Positions 52,317 to 63,835 of a stretch of DNA of 64,000 nt are shown here, piece by piece. Numbering within the stretch: the stretch's first letter is position 1; the number at the start of each line of letters is the position of its first letter. The DNA is from Agelas oroides (Eukaryota; Porifera; Demospongiae; Agelasida; Agelasidae), in NCBI GenBank assembly GCA_949130485.1, contig OX422185.1, positions 12,348,467-12,412,466 of the forward strand. Reading direction: 5' to 3'. The position numbers and the translations under genes are program-made. The notes beneath the pieces are model-generated. The model had not been told where the DNA came from. It searched no databases and worked only from the letters and a program-made list of their open reading frames with translations.

Positions 52317-52662
52317 GACAGGCTGCACTGCATAGGTCTGTGTGTATTGATGGACCCATTACAACTAGGAGAGTTTAAATGTTCGATCCCCAAACTGAAG
52401 AGTTTCAGCTGGGATCAACCTGCCCAGATGTGTGTATTTCATACACTGTAGAGGATGGAATGCTTCAATGCAAAGAGGATATTGGTCTGTAGAGAAATGA
52501 GCTCTGACACTAGCTACTACATGTAGGGAGTCAATCCCCAGTATGCAACATCACCTGCCTCCTGAATACACACGTTTTTGCCACAAATTCAAAGTCCTGC
52601 CAAGTATTCACAAGTAGGGTTCACTATTGGCAGTGACGGTTTTCCTCACACACTCTTCATAT

Positions 52663-52790
52663 AGTGAAAAGTGAAGCTCTAGAATTCTTGGGTCTGCTAA
52701 GACCCACAGCACTGTGACCATTTGTGCATGCAGCTCTTGAAGTCCTAAAGGAGATCAGAGTTTCTGAGACTGCACCTAGAGACAACTAAA
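52663..52790 (+). pseudogene. Kinase relic B (activation-loop segment)
   Basis: Between genes 2 and 3. The stretches ttcttgggtctgctaag, atttgtgcatgcagctcttg and aagtcctaaaggagat align with the DFGSAK, FVYAAPE and EVKREMG coding region of gene 2 (51474-51580). Frame is broken and flanking parts of the domain are not recognisable, apart from a weak continuation to about 52850. It closely follows the 3' end of gene 2 and looks like an internal remnant of a former extra gene copy. Confidence 0.65.
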
Positions 52791-53179
52791 ATCATCCTGC
52801 TTCGATCTACCTAGGAGTAACCGAATGCCAGCTTCACAAGCCAGACCTAGTGCTAGTTGCATTTGTATTGTCTAACTTTATAGATCACTTTTGAGGTGCA
52901 ATGTGGAGAGAAGGATAACATCATTTTGCTGAGTCTGATGTTAATGTGTAGTGCAGTGCACATCAAGGTGTGGCATGCGAAGGATTAAAGAGTTTTTGCA
53001 TGGATGTACAGTACCACTCCATATCAAATCTGACTCCCTATCTTCCAAGCAGTGAAACCTGAGAGGTAGGTAGCTACATGTACTTGTGGCTTATGAATTT
53101 ATGTCCATAATCATATTATATCTGTAAAGGTCAGTCACCTCAGTAAAGAGTTGTCTGTAGGCCAGAATGCATCAGGAAT

Positions 53180-53297
53180 TTACCAAAGTAGCTTCATCAC
53201 AAAGGCAGAATTTGGTCCGTGTTTGCTAAGCTGAGTGAGGTGGAGCAACAGAGAGAGCAGAGGACAATTGCCCACCAGAAAAATACCAGCTACCCAG
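53180..53297 (+). other. Leader-exon-like block upstream of kinase gene 3
   Basis: Homologue of the block at 37320-37388: LSEVEQQREQRTIAHQKN ends at a gttagt donor. The next likely acceptor (cccacag, 53790) leads into the exon bearing the gene 3 ATG. The frame upstream of that ATG is closed, which favours an untranslated leader exon. Confidence 0.4.
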
Positions 53298-53819
53298 GTT
53301 AGTTTCATACTGAAGCTCTCTGTGGCTGTACTGTGAAAAGCTACTCGCAGATCTGTATGGCATGGCAAAATTGTCCCAGCCAGCTTCATGATTTGAGTGT
53401 GAAGCTTAGCCTTCAGCCATAGTGTAGCTTCCTGAGAAGAATGAATGGCTCTATTGTCTATATGTTGAGTTGAACATACAATATTAACAAACTTCCAGAA
53501 GTATAACAAATTTACTACAAAGCACTGGTGCTACTGTGCTAGCACCACTTAGCTTGAAAAATTCTCATCCTTACTGCTTAAGAATTCCTGGCTATACAAA
53601 CACAAGTGAACTGCAAAAGCCTGGAATGCATACAGCCAAGTGGCAAAAATCAAAAAGGGTTATTAGAACTATAACTACACTCCTTGACTGTATACTAGTA
53701 GAGCATTACTAACTTAAGATCTTGATTATACAATAAAAATCTGGACTAACACAAAGATACTCCATCATTCAAGTATATGCTCCACCCACAGCTTAAAAAG
53801 CTTTACTGAACCAGTAAAG

Positions 53820-56800
53820 ATGGCTGCCATTGCTACTGAGAATGAGCAGCTCCGACAGGAGGTGTTGTCAAAGACACAGCAAGTGAAGCAGTACAAGAAA
53901 CAAGTAGACCAGTACAAGCAGAAGGTGGAAGTTCTTAAATGTCAGATTGAAATACAGATACAGCAGGTAATTATTGATTGCACATGCCACTTGTAGCTAT
54001 GTCACCCTGCATGAAACCAGACATTCGCTATAAATTTTGAATTTGTATTAGTCATCTTGAATATTCAATTTCTACTAAACAAGCAGTCCGCCAGCGGCCT
54101 ATGTAGAAACAACCAATACATAGATAAAGACTGTTATCCCAGGACATAGCTACAGTCAGTTGGCTAGTGGTAGAGTGAGTAGCATTGTCAGAGACTGTTT
54201 ATGAATTCAACATATCATGTATCCTTGTATGCCATTGATGGCATACAAGGTAGCAGTCTGGGATAGCAGTCTTTATCTACATCTATGTACTGGTTGTTTC
54301 TACATAGGTCTGCTTGTTTAGTAGAAATTGAATATTCAAGATGACTATTTGCTTGACAGGTTGAGGCATTTGCAAAGGAGGCTGAGGAATGGCAGAGTAA
54401 CTACAATGCAGAGAGAAGTCGGGGAGAGTCGTTAGAGAGAAGGATTGTTGAACTAGAGAATAGTCAGTTACACCAGTGCAACGGTGTAAATGTAAGCGTC
54501 ACCCCAACCCTAACCCTTGCCTTCTCCTTTCCATTTTCATGCACACATACTCTTCCCTTGTTCTTTTTTTGTTGTTGTTTTTTGTTCTTTGGTTTACATA
54601 ATACATGGGTAGAGAGTGGATTGCCTGGGAACACTTACCTATCACGTGATTGACGTCAGGTGGACAGAATAACATTCATCATTTAAAGTTTCACTGCTAG
54701 ACAGGGCCCCAGACATTCACAAGATTGAGAGTTCTCAGTTTGACCAATAAGAAACTTGCTCTGTGGTGGGACTGGCTCAAGAAAACCAGAAAAGTTCTTG
54801 AACTTATGTTGATGAGGTCAATTTGGTGACTCGACCACTTTTGCAAGCTCACTGTCTTTTGTTACCTTCCCCTTTTTGGCATTTTAAGTCAGTTTGTAGG
54901 TGATAGCTCTATTGGTTGACTGCCATGATAGATAGCAGATGTCAGAAAAAATTGTTCAGCTGGAAATAGGCTGGTGATGATCTGAAAAAAATGTTATTTT
55001 TGACCAGCTTTTGAATCATTTGAAGAAGTACTTGTAGTTGTTAAAATACTGTCTGGAATTTAAAGCTGTCAGCAGTTGACCTCATTATCATGCCTCCCCC
55101 ATTTGTGTGGTAATCGGGGCAAGCATGAGTGAGCCCCAAGCCAGTGAGTTGAATGGCAGGATTTTTTGGATACCGTGTGAGACTCTTGGTTGCAAAACAG
55201 ATATCTTATGTGAGCTGGAGAGATGTTCTGTGGAAGGACAAGGTAGATCTTGAAGTAAAGCATTTTGCCTCCAGGACTTGGACTATGCATGAAATACAAG
55301 TCAGAAAATTCACTGCTTGATTCATGGTTTGAATGTCATCAATTAGTTCATCCCTTTCTCATGCTAGCCCCCTCAATATTTTAGTGCACTTGTATATTTT
55401 AGTGGGTGGGAGGAAACAAGTCAAGAAAAAGTTTTCAAATTGAGATGACTCAAAGGTTATGGCTAGTGAGTCAGAATATTCAGTGAAGGATAGCTGACTG
55501 TATTTAGCTAGATCTGTAAGTCTAGTTGACGATCATCTGTTGACATTTTTATATTAGCATGCTGATCTAGAAGGCCACAACACTGAACTGTTGAAAGAAA
55601 GGGATAAGAAAGCAGAGACCGAAAAAGCAAAGAAGGAGGCTGAGAAAGTGAAGAAGGAAACTAAGAAGAAGCTATCAGACAAGGGTGCTACATCTCCTGA
55701 ACCAACTGGAGTGTCCATGGCACTTGAAAAAAAACTAGCCCAAAATGAACAGCTTTATGAGACACTTAGAAATGAGAATGATGTAAGTGGTTACAATCAG
55801 TTTACAAATGCATGCATAGTGGTAATGTGCCCAGTGCATAGACATAAGGACGACATATGTATGTGGTTTAAAGGAAAATTCAAATGTTGACTCAAGTTCT
55901 ATTAAAATTGAGGTTTCCAGCAATGGAAGGACTCACAGGCTATTGAAGTAGGTTTCATCATCTACAGATGTGCAGGTATATTACTAGCTAGTACACATAT
56001 AACCCAGTGAGTGGTAGCCACACCCACCTTAATTGGCACTTGGTGGTATGAATATTGCTAACATTTGAATTTTACTTGAACCCTTCACATAAATTATAAA
56101 AGTAGACAGTATAAGACTATGTGACAACTGTTGTGAGATTTAAATGCCTGTGTGTGCAACCACAGGTGTAAAAAAAGTGACAGCAAACATATCATATAAT
56201 TTATAACCAATTTTTCTAACTGTAGTACCATGGAAACATGCTATCAGTAATGCAGTAAAAAATATATCTGATAGTCTGTAATATATTCCTGCCATAATAC
56301 AGGATCTGCGAGATGAACTAAATGCATTTCGCACAGCAAACATGAGTCTAAAAGAGATGTTGACACATGTCCCTCAAACACTGCCACTGCCACAGAGTTG
56401 TGTGAGTTAGATTCATGTTTTTTTTTATGTACACATTTCTAGTGGCTCCTATACTTAATTCTTATACACTCCCAAGTGCAAGTGCTGTCTTTTCCTGTGT
56501 AAAAAAACATGCAGTCCTTAGGTCTTAAGTTAGCCATTAATCAATGATTGTTTACTTACAGAAATCACCGGAGCCTCTAATGACACCCCCAGCTGTTGAT
56601 CTATGTGGAGCAACCCTTACTGGACATCAATCTACTGTAAGTACAATCTTAACTCAGGTTATCTGGGCCCCGTATGTTGGGTTTGGAGGTAACAATGGTG
56701 CTACAGTGTTGTTCATGTCTTTCCAGTATGGTTACACTGAATAGCTGCATTAATTTTCAGTATGGATGGCAACTTAACTCTTGACTTCTCAAAACTGTTT

Positions 56801-57982
56801 CAAGTGATTTGTATTTTTTGGCTTTTGTTTCAAACACTTTTCTGGTCTGGAATGTCAAATGACCAATCTGAACTCAGAAGGCATAATTAAGTGCCATTAC
56901 ATCACTGAGCAAATGCATCGTATGTTGCAAACCATTCTATAGTCAGCTCATTCTAGTGAAGAGCATTACTTACTACAACAACTGTTAATTGACATACTAT
57001 GCATATTGCTGTATATGTACAGCTTGTGCAGCAGTTGGAAGAGAAAGATAAACTTCTACAAGAAGCTCGAGATGAACAGCTACAGCTGAGACAGCAGACA
57101 GATCAAATCATGCAAAACCTGAAGGGTGAAAATAAATTATTGAGACAGAAGCTTGGTGGGCAAACGGAAAAGTTACAAGCTCAACAAACTCACCAGAGTG
57201 AATTCTGGGAAGTCTCACGAGAGGAAGTAGACCTTGATATGCAGAAATTTCTAGGCACTGGTGCCTGGGGTTTTGTGGTGGAGGGCACATTTCGAGGTCA
57301 GCAAGTGGCTGTGAAACGTATGCATGATATGATTCAATCACCAGAGTTTGTTGAAGTAATCCGTAAGGAGATTGCCATCATGGCCCAGGTCCGACATCCC
57401 AATCTTGTACTACTCATTGCTGCAGTGATGGATGCAGAAAATGATCCCCTCATTGTCACAGAATTGCTTGACATTTCACTGCGAAAAGCATACGAGAAAA
57501 AGCGTCTGCAAGGCTCCAGCAAACTGAGTATCTTTCGAGACATTGCGGCAGCCCTCAACTACCTCCACCTTCACCAAAGTGGTGAAATCATCCATCGAGA
57601 TGTCAGCTCTGCTAATGTTCTCTTGGAGGCCAAACCCAACAATCAATGGAAAGCCAAGCTGTCAGATTTTGGGTCTGCCAAGCTTGCAATTGAAGCCAAG
57701 AGCACAGCCCCAGGGGCGCCAGTGTACTCAGCTCCTGAAGTTCGAAAAGAGATGGGAATTCGTCAGACAGCAAAGTTGGATGTTTATAGCTATGGAATTC
57801 TTCTGTGTGAAGTTACTGTGGAACAGTTTCCTGGTGAGAAGAGTCTTCCTAGCATGATGCAAGTGGTTCGATGCAAGTGGGCCTTTATACATTGCCTCAT
57901 CAGTTCATGTATACAAAGTCATCCAGACAGGCGACCAACAATGTCTTATGTATTGAGTGAGCTCAATAAGCTGCAGTCATAG
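53820..57982 (+). CDS. Kinase gene 3: short coiled-coil protein with C-terminal TKL-type kinase domain
   Basis: Six coding exons, all phase 0: 53820-53966, 54360-54491, 55558-55782, 56303-56401, 56562-56636, 57023-57982 (stop TAG), 545 codons. The ATG sits in an exon that likely begins at 53791 after acceptor cccacag. The frame upstream of the ATG is closed, so the start is reasonable, and an untranslated leader exon near 53180-53297 is possible. Residues 1-95 and 227-285 are coiled coil. Exon 3 is very Lys/Glu-rich (KKEAEKVKKETKKK). Exons 4-5 are Pro/Ser/Thr-rich linkers. Kinase domain: GTGAWG, Lys 324, HRDVSSAN (417-424), DFG (441-443), APE, RRPTM, with a complete catalytic set. The kinase exon is closest to that of gene 2 in layout, because both keep about 60 coiled-coil residues in the same exon as the kinase. 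A 299-bp foldback element ends 12 bases before exon 2. The tail of this gene is duplicated at 63547. Confidence 0.8.
54049..54347. mobile_element. 299-bp foldback MITE ending 12 bp before exon 2 of kinase gene 3
   Basis: tagtcatcttgaatattcaa pairs with ttgaatattcaagatgacta, and pairing continues inward (tttctactaaacaagcag; tatgtagaaacaacca; aagactgttatccca). Inside is a second palindrome, ccttgtatgccat/atggcatacaagg. Confidence 0.88.
54492..55557. other. Intron 2 of kinase gene 3, nothing recognised
   Basis: 1.07 kb intron with T-rich runs. No repeat family or RNA gene identified. Confidence 0.5.
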
Positions 57983-58131
57983 AGAATATCATCTAAAGTG
58001 AACATTTTCTCACCCATGACTCGCAAAGCTTCATTTTAATCGACCTGCACACTCTTACAGATATTAAGGTAATTGTTATTTAGAACATGACTGTACATAG
58101 CCAGTTTTTATGTATGTACATTGTAGTCTCA

Positions 58132-58190
58132 TTCCCAGGCTCCACCATCCAAGTGGCAAAAAGCTGTGGGCAGTAGCCTGGGAATATGTG
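58132..58190. mobile_element. Decayed Mutator-like MITE in the gene 3 tail
   Basis: tagtctcattcccaggctcc faces cagtagcctgggaata. The same remnant recurs at about 63918-63975 in the duplicated tail, so it predates the duplication. Confidence 0.6.
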
Positions 58191-58199
58191 CACTGTAAC

Positions 58200-59003
58200 A
58201 CAGGCTACCTGTAATGTTGTTATGATGTCCTTTAATGGAAGTTTCTTTTAATGAGCACATCCAAGATATTTTTTCGGGGTTAAACCACAACCCAAGATGC
58301 AAGAGGTTATTGCAGTTATATTAGCTAAAAGCTTTAAAGTATAGTGCTACTTATAACTTTAGCTAGAATGTTGTTCTTCTTAGTTTCATCATAAAGCTTC
58401 ACCTACAAGAGAGAAGCCAGATGTGAGTGTAACACTGCTGGTATAAGCTTGTTGGTGAACAAAAGTTTCTGAACTCACAGTGTATGTGCACCATGGCACT
58501 AACAAAATGCACTTAGATTAGCTATATGTTCAGCGCTTCCTCTGACTGGCCTTTGTATTATTTTACATAAATTCTTTATTCACATCTTGGCCATGGGGAG
58601 TAATTGCAAATCTATGAATGTCTAACAAATCAGCTATATGCATCTTTAACCTATTACTTTTGCTCTTGAAGACTGAGTTGACCCGGAATAATGTGACTCT
58701 GAATATATGATGGTATCAAGCATTGTCAAAGCAAACACTATGAATGTCTAACAAATTAGCTACATGTATAGTACTAAGTTTCAGAGACCTGAAGGTCTCG
58801 TTGAGCTAAGCACAGCAGGTGTGCTACTAGCAATTGCTGAGCATTGTTTCTAGTATATATTCATTCACTGCAGGCCTTGGTATTGGTTGTTGCAACTAGG
58901 ATTTACAAAGTCTGGATTTATTATTGCCAGAAAACTAGAAAGAGTAGTATTCAGCAACAGTGATGGTTGTGGCTAGCAAGGTTCTGACTTGGAAACACTG
59001 CAA
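58200..59003. other. No gene seen between kinase gene 3 and the satellite
   Basis: A short direct repeat (gaatgtctaacaaat at 58615 and 58742) is present. No exon found. Confidence 0.5.
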
Positions 59004-62000
59004 TACCTTATAGAGCTGGTCTACAAGTGGTTCGAATAGATTCGAAACTTGCGAAACACATCAAATTCATGTGAAAGTACCTTATAGTGCTGGTCTACCA
59101 CTGGTTCAAACAGATTTGAAACTTCCGAAACGCATCTACGTCATCTGAAACTACCTAACAGTTCTGGTCTACTACTGGTTCGAACAGATTCGAATCTTTC
59201 GAAACACATCGAATTCATGGGAAAGTACCTTATATTGCTGGTCTACAAGTGGTTTAAACAGATTCGAAACTTTCAAAACACATTGAATTCATGTGGAAGT
59301 ACCTATAGTGCTGGTCTACCACTGGTTCGAACAGATTCGAAACTTTCAAAACACATCGAATTCATCTGAAACAACCTAACAGTGCTGGTCTACTACTGGT
59401 TCGAACAAATTCGAATCTTTTGAAACACATAGAATTCATGTGATAGTACCTTATTAGTGCTGATCTACAAGTGGTTCGAACAGATTCAAAACTTTCAAAA
59501 CACATCGAATTCATCTGAAACAACCTAACAGTGCTGGTCTACTACTGGTTCGAACAAATTTGAATCTTTTGAAACACATAGAATTCATGTGATAGTACCT
59601 TATTAGTGCTGATCTACAAGTGGTTTGAACAGATTCAAAACTTTCGAAACACATCGAATTCATCCGAAAATACCTAACAGTGCTTGTCTACTAGTGGTTC
59701 GAACAGATTCAAAACTTTCGAAACACATCTAATTCATGTCAAACTACCTAACAGTGCTGGTCTACTAGTGGTTCTAATGGATTCTAAACTTTTGAAACAC
59801 ATCGAATTCATCTCAAACTACCTAACAGTGCTGGTCTACAAGTAGTTCGAACAGATTCGAAAGTTTTGAAACACATTGAATTCATGTGACAATACCTTAT
59901 AATGTTGGTCTACTAGTGGTTCGAACATACCCAGAACTTTCGAAACACATCGAATTCATGTGAAACTGCCTTATAGCGCTGGTCTACTAGTGTTTTGAAC
60001 AGATTCGAAATTTTCGAAACACATTGAATTCATCTGAAACTTCCTTATAGTCCTGGTGTACTAGTAGATTCGAAACTTTCAAAACACTTCGAATTCATGT
60101 GAAACTACCTTATAATGCTGGTCTATTAGTGGTTCAAACAGATTCGAAACTTTCGAAACACATCGAATTCATCTTAAACTACCTTATAGTGCTGGTCTAC
60201 TAGTAGTTCGAACAGATTCGAAAGTTTCGAAACACATCGAATTGATCTGAAATTACATTGTAGGGCTGGTCTACTAGTACATCGAATAGATTCGAAACTA
60301 CCAATTCGAAATCATGTGAAGATACCTTGTAGTGGTGGTCTACTAGTAGTTCGAACAGATTCGAAACTTTCCAAACACATTGAATTCATCAGAAACGAAC
60401 TTGTATTGCTGGTCTACTAGTGTTTCGAACAGATTCAAAACTTTCGAAACACTTCGAATTCATGTGATACTACCTTCTAGTGCTGGTCTGCTAGTACATA
60501 GAATAGATTCGAAACTTTCGAAACACTTCGAATTCATCCTTATAGTGCTGGTCTACTAGTGTTTCGAATAGATTCGAATCTTTGGAAACACATCAAATTC
60601 ATATGAAACTACCTTGTAGTGGTGGTGTCCTAGTAGTTTGAACACATTCGAAAGTTTCGAAACACTTCGAACTCATGTGAAACTACCTTGTAGTGGTGGT
60701 CTACTAGTAGTTCGAACAGATTCGAAACTTTCGAAACACACCAAATTCATCTGAAACTACTTTATAGTGCTGGTCTACTAGTGTTTCGAACAGATTTGAA
60801 ACTTTCGAAACACATCGAATTCATCTGAAATCAACTTGTAGTGCTGCTTCGAACAGATTCAAAACTTTTGGAATTCATGTGAAACTAGTAGCCCTCTAGT
60901 GCTGGTCTACTAGTATATCGAATAGATTCGAAACTTTCGAAACACTTCGAATTCATCTGAAACTACCTTATAGTGCTGGTCTACTAGTGTTTAGAACTGA
61001 TTCGAAACTTTCGAAACACATCGAATTCATAATTATGAAACTACCTTGTAGTGGTGGTCTACTAGTAGTTCGAACAGATTCGAAACTTTCGAAACATATC
61101 GAATTCTTCTGAAACTACCTTATAATGCTGGTCTACTAGTAGTTCGAATAGATTCGAAACTTTCGAAACACATCGAATTAATGTGACACTACCTTATAGT
61201 GGTGGTCTACTAGTACTTTGAACAGATTCGAAACTTTTGAAACACATCGAATTCATGTGAAACTACCTTATAGTGCTGGTCTACTAGTGCTTCGAAAGGA
61301 TTCTAAACTTTCGAAACACATCGAATTCATGCGAAACTACCTTATAGTGCTGGTCTACCAGTGGTTCGAATTCATCTTAAACTACCTTACAGTGCTGGTC
61401 TACTATATATAGTAGTTCGAATAGATTCGAAACTTTCGAAACACATCGAATTCATGTGAAACTACCTTATAGTGCTGGTCTACTACTATATCGAATAGAT
61501 TCGAAACTTTCGAAACACTTCAAATTCGTGTGAAACTACCTTATAGTGCTGGTCTGTGTTTCGAACAGATTTGAAGCTTTCAAAACACATCGAATTCATG
61601 TGAATCTATGTTGTAGTGCTGGTCTGCTACTGTTTCAAACAGATTCGAAACTTTTGAAACACTTCAAATTCATCTGAAACTACCTTATAGTGCTGGTCAA
61701 CAACTGTTTTGAACAGATTCAAAACTTTCAAAACACATCGAATTCATTTGAAACTACCTTGTAGTGCTGGTTTATTAGTGTTTCAAACAGATTCGAAACT
61801 TTCCAAACACATCGAATTCATCTTAAACTATCTTATAGTGCTGGTCTACTGGTAGTTCGGACAGATTCGAAACTTTCGAAACACTTCGAATTCATATGAA
61901 ACTACCTTATAGTTCTGGTCTACTAGTGTTTCGAACAGATTTGAAAGTTTCGAAGCACATCGTATTCATATGAAACTACCTTATAGTGGTGGTCTAGTAG

Positions 62001-63544
62001 TGTTTCGAACAGAGTTGAAATATTCAAAACACTTCAAATTCATGAGAAACTACTTTAGAGTGCTGGTCTACTAGTATATCGAATAGATTCGAAACTTTCG
62101 AAACACTTCGAATTCATCTGAAAGCACCTTATAGTTCTGGTCTACTAGTGTTTTGAACAGATTTGAAACTTTCGAAACACATCGAATTCATATGAAACTA
62201 CCTTATAATTCTGGTCTACTAGTGTTTCGAACAGATTTGAAAGTTTCGAAGCACATCGTATTCATATGAAACTACCTTATAGTGGTGGTCTAGTAGTGTT
62301 TCGAACAGAGTTGAAATATTCAAAACACTTCAAATTCATGAGAAACTACTTTAGAGTGCTGGTCTACTAGTATATCGAATAGATTCGAAACTTTCGAAAC
62401 ACTTCGAATTCATCTGAAAGTACCTTATAGTTCTGGTCTACTAGTGTTTCGAACAGATTTGAAACTTTCGAAACACATCGAATTCATATGAAACTACCTT
62501 ATAGTTCTGGTCTACTAGTGTTTTGAACAGATTTGAAAGTTTCGAAGCACATCGTATTCATATGAAACTACCTTATAGTGGTGGTCTAGTAGTGTTTCGA
62601 ACAGAGTTGAAATATTCAAAACACTTCAATTTCATGAGAAACTACTTTAGAGTGCTGGTCTACTAGTATATCGAATAGATTCGAAACTTTCGAAACACTT
62701 CGAATTCATCTGAAAGTACCTTATAGTTCTGGTCTACTAGTGTTTCAAACAGATTTGAAACTTTCGAAACACATCGAATTCATATGAAACTACCTTGTAG
62801 TGGTGGTCTATTAGTAGTTCGAACAGATTCGAAACTTTCCAAACACATTGAATTCATCTGAAACCATCTTGTAGTGCTGGTCTACTAGTGGTTTGAACAG
62901 ATTCGAAACTTTCGAAACACATCGAACTCATGTGAAACTACCTTGTAGTGCTGGTCTACTAGTTGTTCTAGCCGATTCAAAACTTTTGAAAGAAATCGAA
63001 TTCATCAGAAACTACCTTCTAGTGCTGGTCTACAAGTGCTTCGAACAGATTCAAAACTTTCGAAACACATCGAATTCATCTGAAACTACCTAATAGTGCC
63101 GGTCTACTTGTAGTTCGAATAGATTCGAAACTTTCGAAACACATTGAATTCATATGAAACTACTTTGTAGTAGTGGCCTACTGGTAGTTCGAACAGATTC
63201 GAAACTTTCGAAACACATTGAATTCATCTGAAACTACCTTGTAGTGGTGGTCTACTAGTAGTTCGAACAGATTCGAAACTTTCGAAACACATCGAATTCA
63301 TCTGAAACTACCTAACAGTGTACTAGTGTTTCGAACAGATTCGAAACTTTCGAAACACATTGAATTCATGGGAATGTATTATACCTTATAACCTTAGTCT
63401 AAAAGTGGTTCGAGCAGAGTCGAAAGCTTCGAAACACATCGAATTTATGTGAAACTACCTTATAGTACTGGTTTACTCAGTCAAGTAGTGGTTCGAGCAG
63501 ATTCGGAAATTTCGAAACAGATCGAACACATGTGAAACTACCTA
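59004..63544 (+). repeat. 74-bp satellite array, about 61 monomers
   Basis: The monomer reads accttatagtgctggtctac, tagtggttcgaacagattcg, aaactttcgaaacacatcga, attcatgtgaaact. TTCGAA recurs about every 10-13 bases within each monomer. Monomers differ by 5-20 percent by eye, so this array is older or less homogenised than the 38- and 52-bp arrays. Confidence 0.97.
61920..62800 (+). repeat. 296-bp higher-order repeat within the satellite
   Basis: The diagnostic variant gaagcacatcgtattcatat occurs at 61952, 62248 and 62544, exactly 296 bp (four monomers) apart. Neighbouring variants (gagttgaaatattcaaaac; tactttagagtgctgg) recur at the same spacing. Confidence 0.9.
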
Positions 63545-63546
63545 GG

Positions 63547-63835
63547 AAAAGAAGAGATGGGAATTCATCTGCCAGTAAAGTTGGATGTTTATAGCCATGG
63601 AATTCTTCTCTGTGAAGTTACTGCGAAAGAGTTTCCTGGTGATGAGAGTCTTCTAAGCATGCTTCAAGTTGTTCAATGCAAGTGGGCCTTTATACATTGC
63701 CTCATCACTTTGTGTATACAAGATCATCCAAATTGGGGACCGACAATGTCTTATGTACTGGGTGAGCTCAATAAGCTGCAGTCATCATCTAAAGTGAACA
63801 TTTTCTCACCCATGACTCACAAAGCTTCATTTTAA
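63547..63835 (+). pseudogene. Kinase relic C: C-lobe and 3' UTR duplicate of gene 3
   Basis: From 63547 the sequence matches gene 3 from its codons for KEMGIR onward (57751 on), including DVYSHGILLCEV, and continues through the 3' UTR to the window edge. The catalytic loop, DFG and N-lobe are absent. The conserved HPDRRPTMS reads HPNWGPTMS here. A small deletion removes the gene 3 stop, so the frame runs on to 63835. It begins exactly where the 74-bp satellite ends, so the missing front was probably lost in a satellite-associated rearrangement. Confidence 0.85.

Noticed and set aside
61218-63093. Repeated open frames (MNRFETFETHR type) in the satellite
   Set aside because: They arise from the monomer sequence in one frame and stop at random. 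The 74-bp period is not a multiple of three.
59004-63544. Heat-shock elements in the satellite
   Set aside because: GAA and TTC blocks are directly joined as TTCGAA or separated irregularly, not by the two-base spacing that HSF sites need.
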